Shown: positions 36,459 to 45,384 of the stretch, in pieces
Layout: each line of letters begins with the position of its first letter
How positions within the stretch are numbered: the first letter of the stretch is position 1
Assembly (NCBI GenBank): GCA_001801215.1
Contig: MGXA01000046.1
Coordinates: 1 to 52,863 of the forward strand
Length of the DNA stretch: 52,863 nucleotides
Origin: Gallionellales bacterium RIFCSPLOWO2_02_FULL_59_110
Lineage (GTDB): Bacteria > Pseudomonadota > Gammaproteobacteria > Burkholderiales > Gallionellaceae
Direction of reading: 5' to 3'
The notes under the pieces: generated by a model
Database searches by the model: none
What the model was told of the DNA's origin: nothing
What the model saw: only the letters and a program-made list of their open reading frames with translations
Translations under genes and position numbers: made by a program

Positions 36459-36464
36459 GAAAAG

Positions 36465-36911
36465 CTAGCCGTTGCGCACGCAGTCCGCCCAGTTGTTGGG
36501 TGTTTCGTAGAGGCGGATTTTCTCCAGGCGCAGGTGGTTGCCGTAGGTGTCCCGGTAAGCGGGGCTGAGGATATTGAACGCGATTTGCGCGAGATTTTCT
36601 GCGGTCGGGACGGCATCGAGAATGACCGTTTTGTGCTCCGGCAGACCGGCGAGAAAGTCGCATACCGCGCGGTCGCCGCGATACACCAGAAAGGCGTGAT
36701 CCCATGCGTCAACCAGCTTCTCCCTGGCGATGCGCTTTACATCGGAAAAATCCATCACCATGCCCTGTTCGGGCAGCCCCTCGGTGGCGATGATGTCGCC
36801 GGACAGGGTGATCTCGATGGCGTAGCGGTGCCCGTGCAGGTGCCTGCACTGGCTGTTGTGGCTGGGGATGCGGTGTCCGGCATCGAATTCCAGGCGGCGG
36901 GTGATGAGCAT
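36465..36911 (-). CDS. queD: 6-carboxy-5,6,7,8-tetrahydropterin synthase
   Basis: QueD converts dihydroneopterin triphosphate into 6-carboxytetrahydropterin in the queuosine/7-deazaguanine pathway. The 148-residue protein has zinc ligands H13, H26 and H28 and catalytic C22 in LEFDAGHRIPSHNSQCRHLH, then GMVMDFSDVK and DHAFLV, and VPTAENLA. Length and motifs are normal for the family (PTPS fold). No other queuosine genes are nearby. Confidence 0.95.
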   Translation of the reverse strand: MLITRRLEFDAGHRIPSHNSQCRHLHGHRYAIEITLSGDIIATEGLPEQGMVMDFSDVKRIAREKLVDAWDHAFLVYRGDRAVCDFLAGLPEHKTVILDAVPTAENLAQIAFNILSPAYRDTYGNHLRLEKIRLYETPNNWADCVRNG

Positions 36912-37223
36912 GGTTATATCCTGAGAAACTGTCCACAGATTACACGGATTACACAGATTAAGCAGGTCGTCTGCCTCCGGTTCGTCAGCGGTGCAAACGA
37001 TTGGGTTTAACCTTAAAACCTCAGTTCAAGCCACAGAGTTCACAGAGAACACAGAGAGTGTAAGGGTTTATCCGCTTTTCGCGGTCTCACCCAAAAGGTG
37101 AATAGGCATCGCTCTGCAACCGTTTGGTTTGACTCTGTGATCTCTGTGTTCTCTGTGGCTAACTGCTTTTTCTGGGTTTAATCTGCGTCCATCTGCGCAA
37201 TCTGCGGATAAACAGAGCTTGGA
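36912..37223. repeat. Intergenic repeats between queD and the transglutaminase gene
   Basis: No gene is seen. An inverted repeat has arms GCCACAGAGTTCACAGAGAA (from 37030) and TCTCTGTGTTCTCTGTGGC (37141-37159), a common CACAGAG-type extragenic element. It is bordered by ACAGATTACACGGATTACAC (about 36936-36958) and by AATCTGCGTCCATCTGCG (about 37180-37197), which belong to the same widespread class. Confidence 0.75.
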
Positions 37224-39152
37224 TTATAACTTGAATGCAGCAACCATACGCTGGAAGGCTTGTAGCGACGCAGGATCGAAGCGGTTTTCGTAGCGTAGCG
37301 CAGTGTAGCGCGCGGCGACCTCGCCGATGGCATCGGCGAGGTCGGGGCGCGCGGCGGCGACGCGCGCGGCATAGTCCTGCGCGCCTTCGTGCGCGGCGCG
37401 CGGCAGGCCGGCTTTTGCCAGCCTGCGGCACAGTTTGAGCCAGGCGGCCTGCACCTTGTCCGGCTGGCGTTTGAACAGGTGGCGCAGCATGAACAGGGCG
37501 AACAATGCAACGATGAATGCAACGCCCGCCATCATGTTCAGCGCCATTTTTTGCCAGGTGACGGATTCCATGCCGAGACGGGTGAGGAAGGCGAACTGGC
37601 GCTCCGTGTCGTAGCCCAGCACCCACTGGTTCCACTGGTTGGCGAGGGCGTCCCAGTTGAGGCGCAGCTTGCGCATCCAGTCCGGCGGGTTGCGCGCCAT
37701 GAACGGCAGGGCGGCAGCGTCCGTTACTGCGGCAGACAGGCCGCGCTCGATGCGCCCCGGTGCGATGGCCGCGGTCGGGTCAATGCGCACCCAGCCTTGT
37801 CCGGGCAGCCATACTTCCGCCCAGGCATGGGCGTCGGACTGGCGCACGATGTAGTAGTTGCCCAGCGCATTGAATTCCCCGCCCTGATAGCCGGTTACCA
37901 CGCGCGCCGGAATCTGCGCGGCGCGCATCAGGAATACGAAGCTCGACGCGTAGTGCTCGCAGAACCCCTGCCTGGTTTCGAACAGGAACTCGTCCACGCT
38001 GTGGGCGCCGAGCGGCGGCGGTTGCAGCGTGTAGCGGAAATTCTGTTGGCTGAAATGGGCGAGGGCGGCGCGCACCACGGCGTTATCGTCCATACTGTCG
38101 GCGCGCCACCCCGCAGCAAGCTGCCGCGTGCGCGGGTTGAAAGAGGGGGGCAATTGCAGGGCGCGCTGAATTTGCCGCTTCGCTTCGTTCGGGTTGGCGC
38201 GATAGCCGAGGTGGGAACGCGCCTCGTAGCGCAGCCGCGCCTTCACCGGGTCTTTGCGCAGGATGCGGAAGTCGTGGGTGAGACGGGCGGGTATGGACAG
38301 CCGGTCGGGCATATCGAGCGCAAACAACCAGGTCTTGTTGTGCGGCTCCAGCGTGACGCTGTAATCGATGGGCTGCGTGGTGTCGGTGAATTGCGGCGCG
38401 GCGGGGGCGACAGCCTCGCCCGGCGTCCAGGTGCGCCCGTCGAATTCCCACAGCACCGGGCCGCGCCAGTACATCTGTTCGCGCAGCGGCGTCTGGCCCG
38501 CGTAGCCGACGCGGAACGCCACTTCCTCCGACAGGCTCAGGCGGGCGAAGCTGCCCGGCGCCATCTTGTCGTCCAGCCCGGTGCTGGCGAAGGCATCCTG
38601 CGGCAATCCCCACAGCGGGCCCTGCACGCGCGGGAACAGGACGAATAAAATCAGCATCAGCGGAATGGCCTGCAACAGCAATACCGAGGCGATGCGCAGC
38701 CGCCCCCCGAGCGGAATGCTCTGCCCGTGCAAATGCACCCAGGCGGTGGTGGTGACCAGCAGCGTCGCAAGCATGTACAGCGCGCTCGGGATGCTTTGCG
38801 AGTAGAAAAAATTGGTGATGATGATGAAGCAGGCGAGATAGACCAGCACCATCGCATCGCGCGGGCCGCGCAACTCCATGAACTTGAGCGTGGTGAGCAG
38901 GATCAGCAACGTGACGCCGACTTCGCGCCCGAACAACGTGCGGAACTCGATCAGGATGCCGCCCACGCTGGCGAAGGTGATCGTCAGCAGCAGCCAGCGC
39001 ATGGGCAAAGCCCCGCCGCTATGGGCGAGATAGGCGCGCCACGCCAGCAGCGCGGCGCACAACGCGCTGACCCACGGCGGCAGGTGGTCGGCGTGCGGTG
39101 CGCTGACCATGAGGATGGACAGCAGCAGGCCGTAGAGGAGGGCTTTGCTCAT
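37224..39152 (-). CDS. Transglutaminase-like membrane protein (TgpA type)
   Basis: A 642-residue inner-membrane protein. Five to six hydrophobic helices (about 1-200; DUF3488 region) precede a periplasmic transglutaminase-like domain with the Cys-His-Asp triad: C398 in GFCEHYASSF, the His in SDAHAWAEVW and the Asp in WVRIDPTAA. A further helix (about 540) and a helical tail follow. It shares an operon with moxR and the DUF58 gene upstream, an arrangement known from Pseudomonas TgpA. The start at 39152 begins the first helix; the frame upstream is translated repeat DNA and is excluded. Confidence 0.9.
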   Translation of the reverse strand: MSKALLYGLLLSILMVSAPHADHLPPWVSALCAALLAWRAYLAHSGGALPMRWLLLTITFASVGGILIEFRTLFGREVGVTLLILLTTLKFMELRGPRDAMVLVYLACFIIITNFFYSQSIPSALYMLATLLVTTTAWVHLHGQSIPLGGRLRIASVLLLQAIPLMLILFVLFPRVQGPLWGLPQDAFASTGLDDKMAPGSFARLSLSEEVAFRVGYAGQTPLREQMYWRGPVLWEFDGRTWTPGEAVAPAAPQFTDTTQPIDYSVTLEPHNKTWLFALDMPDRLSIPARLTHDFRILRKDPVKARLRYEARSHLGYRANPNEAKRQIQRALQLPPSFNPRTRQLAAGWRADSMDDNAVVRAALAHFSQQNFRYTLQPPPLGAHSVDEFLFETRQGFCEHYASSFVFLMRAAQIPARVVTGYQGGEFNALGNYYIVRQSDAHAWAEVWLPGQGWVRIDPTAAIAPGRIERGLSAAVTDAAALPFMARNPPDWMRKLRLNWDALANQWNQWVLGYDTERQFAFLTRLGMESVTWQKMALNMMAGVAFIVALFALFMLRHLFKRQPDKVQAAWLKLCRRLAKAGLPRAAHEGAQDYAARVAAARPDLADAIGEVAARYTALRYENRFDPASLQAFQRMVAAFKL

Positions 39153-39158
39153 TACTTC

Positions 39159-39325
39159 GTCATTCCCGCGCAGGCGGGAATCCAGATGATTGAGTTGGTG
39201 CTCGCAGGGATGGGCGGCCTCTTGCACAATTCGCAAAAAATCCCCGCAAAGCGGGGCAATCTTGCAGTTTTGCCTGCTCCGCAGGATTTTTGTTTTTGCT
39301 GGATTCCCGCCTGCGCGGGAATGAC
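39159..39325. repeat. MITE-like element with 27-bp terminal inverted repeats
   Basis: Perfect 27-base arms at 39159-39185 (starting GTCATTCCCGCGCAGG) and 39299-39325. An internal hairpin CCCCGC-AAA-GCGGGG lies at about 39242-39256. The total is 167 bases, inserted between the DUF58 gene and the transglutaminase gene. The arm sequence is a very common proteobacterial dispersed repeat. Confidence 0.88.
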
Positions 39326-39348
39326 GGAAATCAGCATTGCGTAGCAGG

Positions 39349-40308
39349 TCATTTTGTTTCAATCACTCCGAACAACGCAATCCGGCGCAGGCACTCGTCG
39401 CGCTGCGCCGCGCCGTTGCCGGGCGGCAATTCGCCATCCGGCAGGCGCAGGCCGTAGCGCAACCCTTGTGCCTCGGCATCCAACACCCAGCGCGTCATAC
39501 GCGCCAGCCGGTCTTCGTCGTTGCGCTCCGGCGCGTCGGCCATGTCCAGCCACAACTCTTCGCCGACCTGCGCGGAGAACTGCTTGACCTGCAAACCCTG
39601 TTCGCGCGCAAAGGCTTTCCAGGCGATGCGCGGCAGGGCGTCGCCCGCCACGTAGTTGCGCAACCCGCTGAAGTCGTCGTCGCCGGCGATGTTGCGCCTG
39701 CCCGCGCCGTCCGGCGCATTGCCCCGCGGCAGCGCGGCTTCTGCAAGGGGTTTGGGATAAATCAGGCAGCGCGCATCGAAATGCAGGTACGACCAGGCAT
39801 GAAACACGCCGAGCGGGAATTCGGTGTACAGCGTCAGCCTGCCCAGCGGCAGCCAGCCGCGCCGCATGGCGCGCACGGGGAACGCGACGGCGATGTCCTG
39901 CTGTGCGGGAACATCGAAGCTGACCGTGTTGCCGTGGCCGTCGCGCAGAATCAGGCCATAGCGAGGCAACTTGCCGTGATTGCGGAAATGCAGCACGAAT
40001 CGCGCAGTCCCGCCGCCGAACACGGCATCGGCATGGCCGGCGCGGATTTCCAGGTGCGCGAGATTGCGGAAAGCGTGCAGCATGGACATCGCCGCCATGG
40101 TCGCCAGCAGGAAGGTCAGGACATAGCCCAGACTCAAGTTGTAGTTGATGTCGCCGAGCAGCATCAGCACCAGCACGACGGCCAGCGCCAGGCCTTGCCG
40201 GGTGGGAATGATGTAGATGCTGCGCTGGGTCAGCGTGACGACTCCGTGATCCTGGCGCTGGCGGCGCAGCGCCCAGGCGGTGAAATGTTTTCGGAGTGCG
40301 GCGAGCAC
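39349..40308 (-). CDS. DUF58 domain protein
   Basis: A 319-residue protein with two close N-terminal membrane helices (about 38-75) and a cytoplasmic or periplasmic VWA-like domain carrying the DUF58 signature GLRNYVAGDALPRIAWKAFA. DUF58 proteins usually accompany MoxR ATPases and transglutaminases and are thought to serve in assembly or activation of membrane or secreted proteins. It begins 26 bases after moxR ends. No known substrate is visible here. Confidence 0.9.
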   Translation of the reverse strand: MLAALRKHFTAWALRRQRQDHGVVTLTQRSIYIIPTRQGLALAVVLVLMLLGDINYNLSLGYVLTFLLATMAAMSMLHAFRNLAHLEIRAGHADAVFGGGTARFVLHFRNHGKLPRYGLILRDGHGNTVSFDVPAQQDIAVAFPVRAMRRGWLPLGRLTLYTEFPLGVFHAWSYLHFDARCLIYPKPLAEAALPRGNAPDGAGRRNIAGDDDFSGLRNYVAGDALPRIAWKAFAREQGLQVKQFSAQVGEELWLDMADAPERNDEDRLARMTRWVLDAEAQGLRYGLRLPDGELPPGNGAAQRDECLRRIALFGVIETK

Positions 40309-40333
40309 GGGGTATCAGGAAATTCGCGTAGCG

Positions 40334-41251
40334 CTACGGGATTGCGACCGCCTCGATCAGCTCGCGCGCCAGCGTGTCGCTGTTTTGCTTCTGGTATTCG
40401 CCGGCGGCTTGCAGGCGGTGGCTGACCACGCCGGGCAGCACCGCCTGCACGTCTTCCGGGATGACCGCCTCGCGCTCGTCGAGCAGCGCCCATGCGCGTG
40501 CGGCGGAGAGCAGCGCCAGCCCGGCGCGCGGGCTGAGGCCGTGCGTGTAGCGCGCCGCTTCGCGCGTATGGCGCAGGATGGCCTGGAGGTAGTCGAGCAG
40601 TGCCGGGGAGGCGAACACCTGTCTGACGCGCTGTTGCAGCGCCAGCAATTCCGCGCTTTCCATCTGCGGCCCGAGCCCGGCGATGAGCTCGCGCCGGTCG
40701 ACGCCGGACAGCAGGCCGCGTTCCGCCTGCGCGTCGGGATAGCCCATCTGGATGCGCATCAAAAAGCGGTCCAGTTGCGATTCCGGCAGCGGGAATGTGC
40801 CGGCCTGATGCAGCGGATTTTGCGTGGCGATGACGAAAAATGGCGCGGGCAGCGGGCGCGTCGTGCCTTCGATGGTCACCTGCTGCTCCTCCATCGCTTC
40901 CAGCAACGCGCTCTGCGCCTTGGGCGTGGCGCGGTTCACTTCATCCGCGAGGATCATCTGTGCGAAAATCGGGCCGGGGTGAAACTCGAATTTCTCGTTG
41001 TCGCGCTGGTACACCGATACGCCGAGGATGTCGGCGGGTAGCAGGTCGCTGGTGAACTGGATGCGCTGGAACTGTAAATTCAGCGAGCGCGCCAGCACCT
41101 GCGCCAGCGTGGTCTTGCCTACTCCCGGCATATCCTCGATGAGCAGATGGCCGCGCGCCAGCAGGCAGGCCAGCGCGAGGCGGATCTGCTGCGGTTTGCC
41201 GAGGATGATCTGCTCGGCCTGTTTAATGACGTTTTTCAGAGATTGGCTCAT
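40334..41251 (-). CDS. MoxR-family AAA+ ATPase
   Basis: A 305-residue AAA+ chaperone-like ATPase. Walker A is DMPGVGKTTLAQ (about 40-51), Walker B MILADEVNRATPKAQSALLE, and sensor 1 FFVIATQNP; the C-terminal lid contains GLSPRAGLALLSAARAWAL. Such proteins form hexamers and activate partner VWA/DUF58 proteins. It is the first gene of the moxR-DUF58-tgpA unit. Confidence 0.93.
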   Translation of the reverse strand: MSQSLKNVIKQAEQIILGKPQQIRLALACLLARGHLLIEDMPGVGKTTLAQVLARSLNLQFQRIQFTSDLLPADILGVSVYQRDNEKFEFHPGPIFAQMILADEVNRATPKAQSALLEAMEEQQVTIEGTTRPLPAPFFVIATQNPLHQAGTFPLPESQLDRFLMRIQMGYPDAQAERGLLSGVDRRELIAGLGPQMESAELLALQQRVRQVFASPALLDYLQAILRHTREAARYTHGLSPRAGLALLSAARAWALLDEREAVIPEDVQAVLPGVVSHRLQAAGEYQKQNSDTLARELIEAVAIP

Positions 41252-41276
41252 GGGGGTTCCTCAAAAACCGTGAAAG

Positions 41277-41334
41277 GTGAAACGTGAAATGTGAAACGTA
41301 GAACCGCTTCTTCGTTTCACATTTCACGTTTCAC
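41277..41334. repeat. Extragenic palindrome with 22-bp arms
   Basis: Arms 41277-41298 (GTGAAACGTGAAATGTGAAA...) and 41313-41334 are perfectly complementary around a 14-base loop. The arm is itself built of a GTGAAA(C/T)-type repeat; further GTGAAA/TTTCAC words occur at 41269 and 41348. It lies between moxR and the Mth938-like gene. Confidence 0.85.
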
Positions 41335-41351
41335 AGCATTATCTTCACGTT

Positions 41352-41723
41352 TCACGGCATTAAAATCGCCGTAACCACCTTGCGTCCCTCGGCTGCCAAG
41401 ATATTGTAGGTGCGGCATGCCGCAGGCGTGGTCATGCATTCCACGCCTATGCCCGCTTCGGTCAGCGCGCGATACAGGCGCGGGTGCGGGAAGCGTTGAA
41501 GCTCACCGGTGCCGAGCAGCAGGATATCCGGTTTCAAGGCGAGGAACCAGGCAAAATGGGCTTCGTCCAGCGCCTCGAAACCGCCAACCTGCCAATCGCT
41601 GCGCACTTCGTCGGCACGCACCACGATGCTGCGCTCATGGCGCTCGCCGTTGACCATGACATAATCCGCGCCGTAGGCGGTGAACAGTTTGGTATCGGCG
41701 GGATTGGCCAAGTGCAGTTTCAA
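41352..41723 (-). CDS. Mth938-like domain protein
   Basis: A 123-residue single-domain protein of the Mth938/DUF498 family: HERSIVVRADEVRSDWQVGG, LKPDILLLGTGELQRFPHP and the C-terminal TTPAACRTYNILAAEGRKVV. The TPAACRTYN motif is strictly conserved in the family. Relatives include the mitochondrial assembly factor NDUFAF3, so a link to membrane-complex assembly has been proposed but is unproven for bacteria. Confidence 0.9.
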   Translation of the reverse strand: MKLHLANPADTKLFTAYGADYVMVNGERHERSIVVRADEVRSDWQVGGFEALDEAHFAWFLALKPDILLLGTGELQRFPHPRLYRALTEAGIGVECMTTPAACRTYNILAAEGRKVVTAILMP

Positions 41724-41851
41724 AGTCTGGCTCCTTTATCGTGTGGCATTTGCTGTGCGGGGGCGGCACGGGTAAAATCGCGCCCTTTGCAGCTTTGTGC
41801 CGAATTTTATCATGCAGGTGCGCGATTCATCGCGCCCACATTAGGTGAACC

Positions 41852-43078
41852 GTGAAACCAATATTGAAATCGACCAAGCTTTCCAACGTGTGCTACGACA
41901 TCCGCGGCCCGGTGATGGAACGCGCCAAGCAGATGGAGGAAGAGGGCCACCGCATCATCAAGCTGAACATCGGCAACCTCGCGCCGTTCGGTTTCGAGGC
42001 GCCGGAGGAAATCCAGCAGGACGTGATCCTGAACATGCCGAATTCGTCCGGCTATTCCGACTCGAAGGGCATGTTCGCGGCGCGCAAGGCGATCATGCAT
42101 TACTGCCAGTCGAAGCATATCAAGGGCGTCGGCCTGGAAGACATCTACATCGGCAACGGCGCATCGGAGCTGATCGTGATGGCGATGCAGGGGTTGCTCA
42201 ATACCGGCGACGAGGTGCTGGTGCCCGCGCCGGACTATCCGCTGTGGACGGCGGCGGTCACGCTGGCGGGCGGCACGCCGCGCCATTATCTGTGCGACGA
42301 GCAGAACGAGTGGATGCCGGAACTTGCCGACATACGCCGCAATATCACGCCGCGCACGCGCGCCATCGTCATCATCAACCCGAACAATCCGACCGGCGCG
42401 CTGTATTCCGACGAGCTGTTGCGCGAAGTGGTGGAGATCGCGCGCGAACACCAGCTCATCGTTTTCGCCGACGAGATTTACGACAAGATGCTGTACGACG
42501 GCGCGACGCACACCTCGATTGCGTCGCTGGCCGACGACGTGCTGTTTCTCACGCTGAACGGCCTGTCGAAAAATTACCGCGCCTGCGGCTATCGCTCCGG
42601 CTGGATGGTGGTGTCAGGCGAAAAAAAACACGCGCAGGACTATATCAACGGCCTGACCATCCTGGCTTCGATGCGCTTGTGTTCCAACGTACCGGGGCAA
42701 TTTGCCATCCAGACCGCGCTGGGCGGCTACCAGAGTATCGACGACCTGGTTGCGCCGGGTGGGCGTCTGTGCAAGCAGCGCGACCTGGCTTACAAGCTGA
42801 TCACCGCGATTCCCGGCGTAACCTGCGTCAAGCCCAAGGCCGCGCTGTATCTGTTCCCGCGTCTCGATCCGGCAATTTACCCGGTCTCGGACGACCAGGC
42901 ATTCATCCTGGAACTGCTGGAAGAAGAGAAAGTGCTGGTGGTGCAGGGCAGCGGTTTCAACTGGATACATCCAGACCACATCCGCGTGGTGTTCCTGCCC
43001 AATGCGGATGATCTGGTCGAGGCGATCGGGCGCATCGCGCGTTTTCTGGAAAGCTACCGCAAGCGGCATAGCGCATAA
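41852..43078 (+). CDS. alaA: Alanine-forming aminotransferase AlaA
   Basis: A 408-residue PLP enzyme converting glutamate and pyruvate to alanine and 2-oxoglutarate. Its N-terminus LKSTKLSNVCYDIRGPVMER and LNIGNLAPFGFEAPEEI are nearly those of E. coli AlaA (YfbQ). The PLP lysine is K240 in NGLSKNYRACGYRSG, and NPNNPTGA and FADEIYDKML are the usual cofactor contacts. The start is GTG at 41852 with AGGTGA close upstream. It precedes hom, but a repeat lies between, so they may be separate transcripts. Confidence 0.93.
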   Translation: MKPILKSTKLSNVCYDIRGPVMERAKQMEEEGHRIIKLNIGNLAPFGFEAPEEIQQDVILNMPNSSGYSDSKGMFAARKAIMHYCQSKHIKGVGLEDIYIGNGASELIVMAMQGLLNTGDEVLVPAPDYPLWTAAVTLAGGTPRHYLCDEQNEWMPELADIRRNITPRTRAIVIINPNNPTGALYSDELLREVVEIAREHQLIVFADEIYDKMLYDGATHTSIASLADDVLFLTLNGLSKNYRACGYRSGWMVVSGEKKHAQDYINGLTILASMRLCSNVPGQFAIQTALGGYQSIDDLVAPGGRLCKQRDLAYKLITAIPGVTCVKPKAALYLFPRLDPAIYPVSDDQAFILELLEEEKVLVVQGSGFNWIHPDHIRVVFLPNADDLVEAIGRIARFLESYRKRHSA

Positions 43079-43081
43079 ACC

Positions 43082-43154
43082 CCGTAGGATGCGCTGAGGC
43101 ACGAAGCGCATCGTTTGCGATTGATGCGGTTCGCAAGCTCACCGCATCCTACGG
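43082..43154. repeat. REP-like palindrome between alaA and hom
   Basis: CCGTAGGATGCG (43082-43093) and CGCATCCTACGG (43143-43154) are the outer arms; the inner part contains GAAGCGCATCG and GATGCGGTTC, which pair imperfectly. It is a common proteobacterial extragenic repeat. Confidence 0.88.
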
Positions 43155-43183
43155 TTGTTAAAAATTACACTTAGGGCTGACTG

Positions 43184-44506
43184 ATGAACGCAATTAAACC
43201 AATCAACGTAGGACTCCTCGGCATCGGCACCGTCGGCGGCGGCACCTTTACCGTGCTGCAACGCAACGCGGAGGAAATCGCGCGCCGCGCCGGGCGCCCG
43301 ATCCGCATCACTGTGGTCGCCGACAAGAATCTGGAACTGGCGCAGCAGGTCACCGGCGGCGCATGCCGTATCACCGACGACGCTTTCGCGGTCGTTGCCG
43401 ATCCTGAAGTGGACATCGTGATCGAGTTGATTGGCGGCTACGGTGTGGCGAAGGAACTGGTGCTCAAGGCGATTGCCAACGGCAAGCATGTGGTCACCGC
43501 CAACAAGGCCTTGCTGGCGACGCACGGCAACGAGATTTTCAAGGCAGCGCAGGACAAGGGCGTGATGGTCGCGTTCGAGGCGGCAGTGGCGGGCGGCATC
43601 CCGATCATCAAGGCGCTGCGCGAAGGCCTGAGCGCGAACCGCATCCAGTGGATCGCCGGGATCATCAACGGCACCACCAACTTCATCCTGTCCGAGATGC
43701 GCGACAAGGGCCTGAGCTTCGATACCGTGCTGAAGGAAGCGCAGCGCCTCGGCTACGCCGAGGCCGATCCGACCTTCGACATCGAAGGGGTGGATGCGGC
43801 GCACAAGATCACCATTCTTTCCGCGCTGGCTTTCGGCATCCCGATGCAGTTCGACAAGGCGTACATCGAGGGGATTTCAAAACTGGATGCCACCGACATT
43901 CGCTACGCCGAACAGCTCGGCTACCGCATCAAATTGCTGGGCATCACCAAGCGCACCCAAGAAGGCGTGGAGTTGCGCGTGCATCCTACATTGATTCCGA
44001 CCAAGCGCCTGATCGCCAATGTCGAAGGCGCGATGAACGCGGTGCTGGTGCAGGGCGACGCCGTCGGCTCGACGCTGTATTACGGCAAGGGCGCGGGAGC
44101 AGAACCCACCGCCAGCGCGGTGATCGCCGATCTGGTTGACGTGACGCGTATGCACACCGCCGACCCGGAACATCGCGTGCCGCACCTGGCGTTCCAGCCG
44201 GATCAACTGGCCGACCTGACTATCCTGCCGATGGACGAAGTCACCACCAGCTACTATCTGCGCCTGCGCGTGCAGGACAAGCCGGGCGTGCTGGCGGACA
44301 TCACGCGCATCCTCGCCGACGAGCAGATTTCCATCGACGCGGTGATCCAGAAGGAACCTGGCGAAGGCGAAGAGCAGACCGACCTGATCCTGCTCACCCA
44401 CCAGACGCGCGAGAAACGCATCAACGCGGCGATAGGCAAGGTGGAAGCGCTGCCGGTGGTGGCGGGCAAGGTGACGAGGTTGAGGTTGGAAGAGTTGGAT
44501 AAGTAG
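43184..44506 (+). CDS. hom: Homoserine dehydrogenase
   Basis: Reduces aspartate semialdehyde to homoserine in threonine/methionine synthesis. The 440-residue protein has an N-terminal NAD(P) fold (VGLLGIGTVGGGTF), the catalytic domain (GIINGTTNFILSEM, AEADPTFDIEGVDAAHKITI) and a C-terminal ACT domain (about 350-430: YYLRLRVQDKPGVLADITRI) for threonine feedback. It normally forms an operon with thrC; here a restriction-modification pair begins 2 bases after its stop. Confidence 0.97.
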   Translation: MNAIKPINVGLLGIGTVGGGTFTVLQRNAEEIARRAGRPIRITVVADKNLELAQQVTGGACRITDDAFAVVADPEVDIVIELIGGYGVAKELVLKAIANGKHVVTANKALLATHGNEIFKAAQDKGVMVAFEAAVAGGIPIIKALREGLSANRIQWIAGIINGTTNFILSEMRDKGLSFDTVLKEAQRLGYAEADPTFDIEGVDAAHKITILSALAFGIPMQFDKAYIEGISKLDATDIRYAEQLGYRIKLLGITKRTQEGVELRVHPTLIPTKRLIANVEGAMNAVLVQGDAVGSTLYYGKGAGAEPTASAVIADLVDVTRMHTADPEHRVPHLAFQPDQLADLTILPMDEVTTSYYLRLRVQDKPGVLADITRILADEQISIDAVIQKEPGEGEEQTDLILLTHQTREKRINAAIGKVEALPVVAGKVTRLRLEELDK

Positions 44507-44508
44507 CC

Positions 44509-45384
44509 ATGACAAAGCATAATGGCATGACATCAGAGCAATTCCTGCAACATTTGCAATCTCATGCCGAATCCTTTGCTGCCGCAGTAGCGACCAATGA
44601 GGGTGATTGGATCATCAAAGGTTTTATCGACGTATATCAGCGGATTTATACTATCTCCGTTGATACTAAAATCATTTCCAAAGTTCTTGAGCTACTGCTT
44701 TTTCCGATGTTCGTTGAATTCGGTAAGCGGCATGGTTTGGAAGTCGAATTGTCACCGCATCAAAATTTTTATCCCGACTTAACGTTTGTCGATAAAAAGA
44801 CGGGGAACAAATTCGCCGTCGATATAAAAAGTACCTATCGAGTGGATGATGCGAATGTGAATGGCATGACACTAGGCGCATTTACTGGATACTTCCGTAA
44901 TCGCAAGAGTAGAAAAAATACGATGTATCCGTATGGCGAGTATCAGGGGCATTTTGTTTTGGGTGTGATCTACTCAAAGCCCTTGAATGCAATTGACGAA
45001 AGAAAACAGTATGTGTTGAAAGATATTAAAAAGATTCCGTCAGTCATTAAAGATTTTCAGTTTTTCGCACAACCAAAATATCGCATTGCAGCGTCAAGAC
45101 CGGGAAGTGGAAACACCAAGAATATCGGCTCGACTGCGCGGATTGACCATCTATTGAATGGCGCGGGAGTTTTTGCAAAATTGGGGGAGGGGGTCTATGA
45201 CGACTACTGGATGTTCTATTTGACTAAGGACATGGCCAATGCATTAGATATTGAGCGCCCCTATACCAATTTGAAAACTTACCTCGAATACAAGCAGCGG
45301 GGTGTCGATACGTTGCGTAAGTACGAAAAAGAGATTTCCTTGCTTGGCGACGACGAGCCGGATGGAGAGGAAGACACGCAATGA
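44509..45384 (+). CDS. EcoRV-type type II restriction endonuclease
   Basis: A 291-residue protein that matches EcoRV throughout its core. E61, D90 (NFYPDLTFVD) and D105-x-K107 (KFAVDIKSTYR) correspond to the EcoRV catalytic residues E45, D74, D90 and K92. The recognition loop GSGNTKNIGS (199-208) keeps almost all residues of the EcoRV loop GSGNTTNIGS, so specificity for GATATC (blunt cut) is predicted. An N-terminal part of about 15 residues and a C-terminal acidic tail are extra. Composition is AT-richer than hom or thrC, a sign of transfer. The start could also be ATG 44527. The stop overlaps the methylase start (ATGA). Confidence 0.9.
   Translation: MTKHNGMTSEQFLQHLQSHAESFAAAVATNEGDWIIKGFIDVYQRIYTISVDTKIISKVLELLLFPMFVEFGKRHGLEVELSPHQNFYPDLTFVDKKTGNKFAVDIKSTYRVDDANVNGMTLGAFTGYFRNRKSRKNTMYPYGEYQGHFVLGVIYSKPLNAIDERKQYVLKDIKKIPSVIKDFQFFAQPKYRIAASRPGSGNTKNIGSTARIDHLLNGAGVFAKLGEGVYDDYWMFYLTKDMANALDIERPYTNLKTYLEYKQRGVDTLRKYEKEISLLGDDEPDGEEDTQ

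Noticed and set aside
39153..39362. 70-codon N-terminal extension of the transglutaminase protein
   Set aside because: It is the translation of the MITE-like repeat (SRAGGNP and DSRLRGNDE words), not part of the protein.
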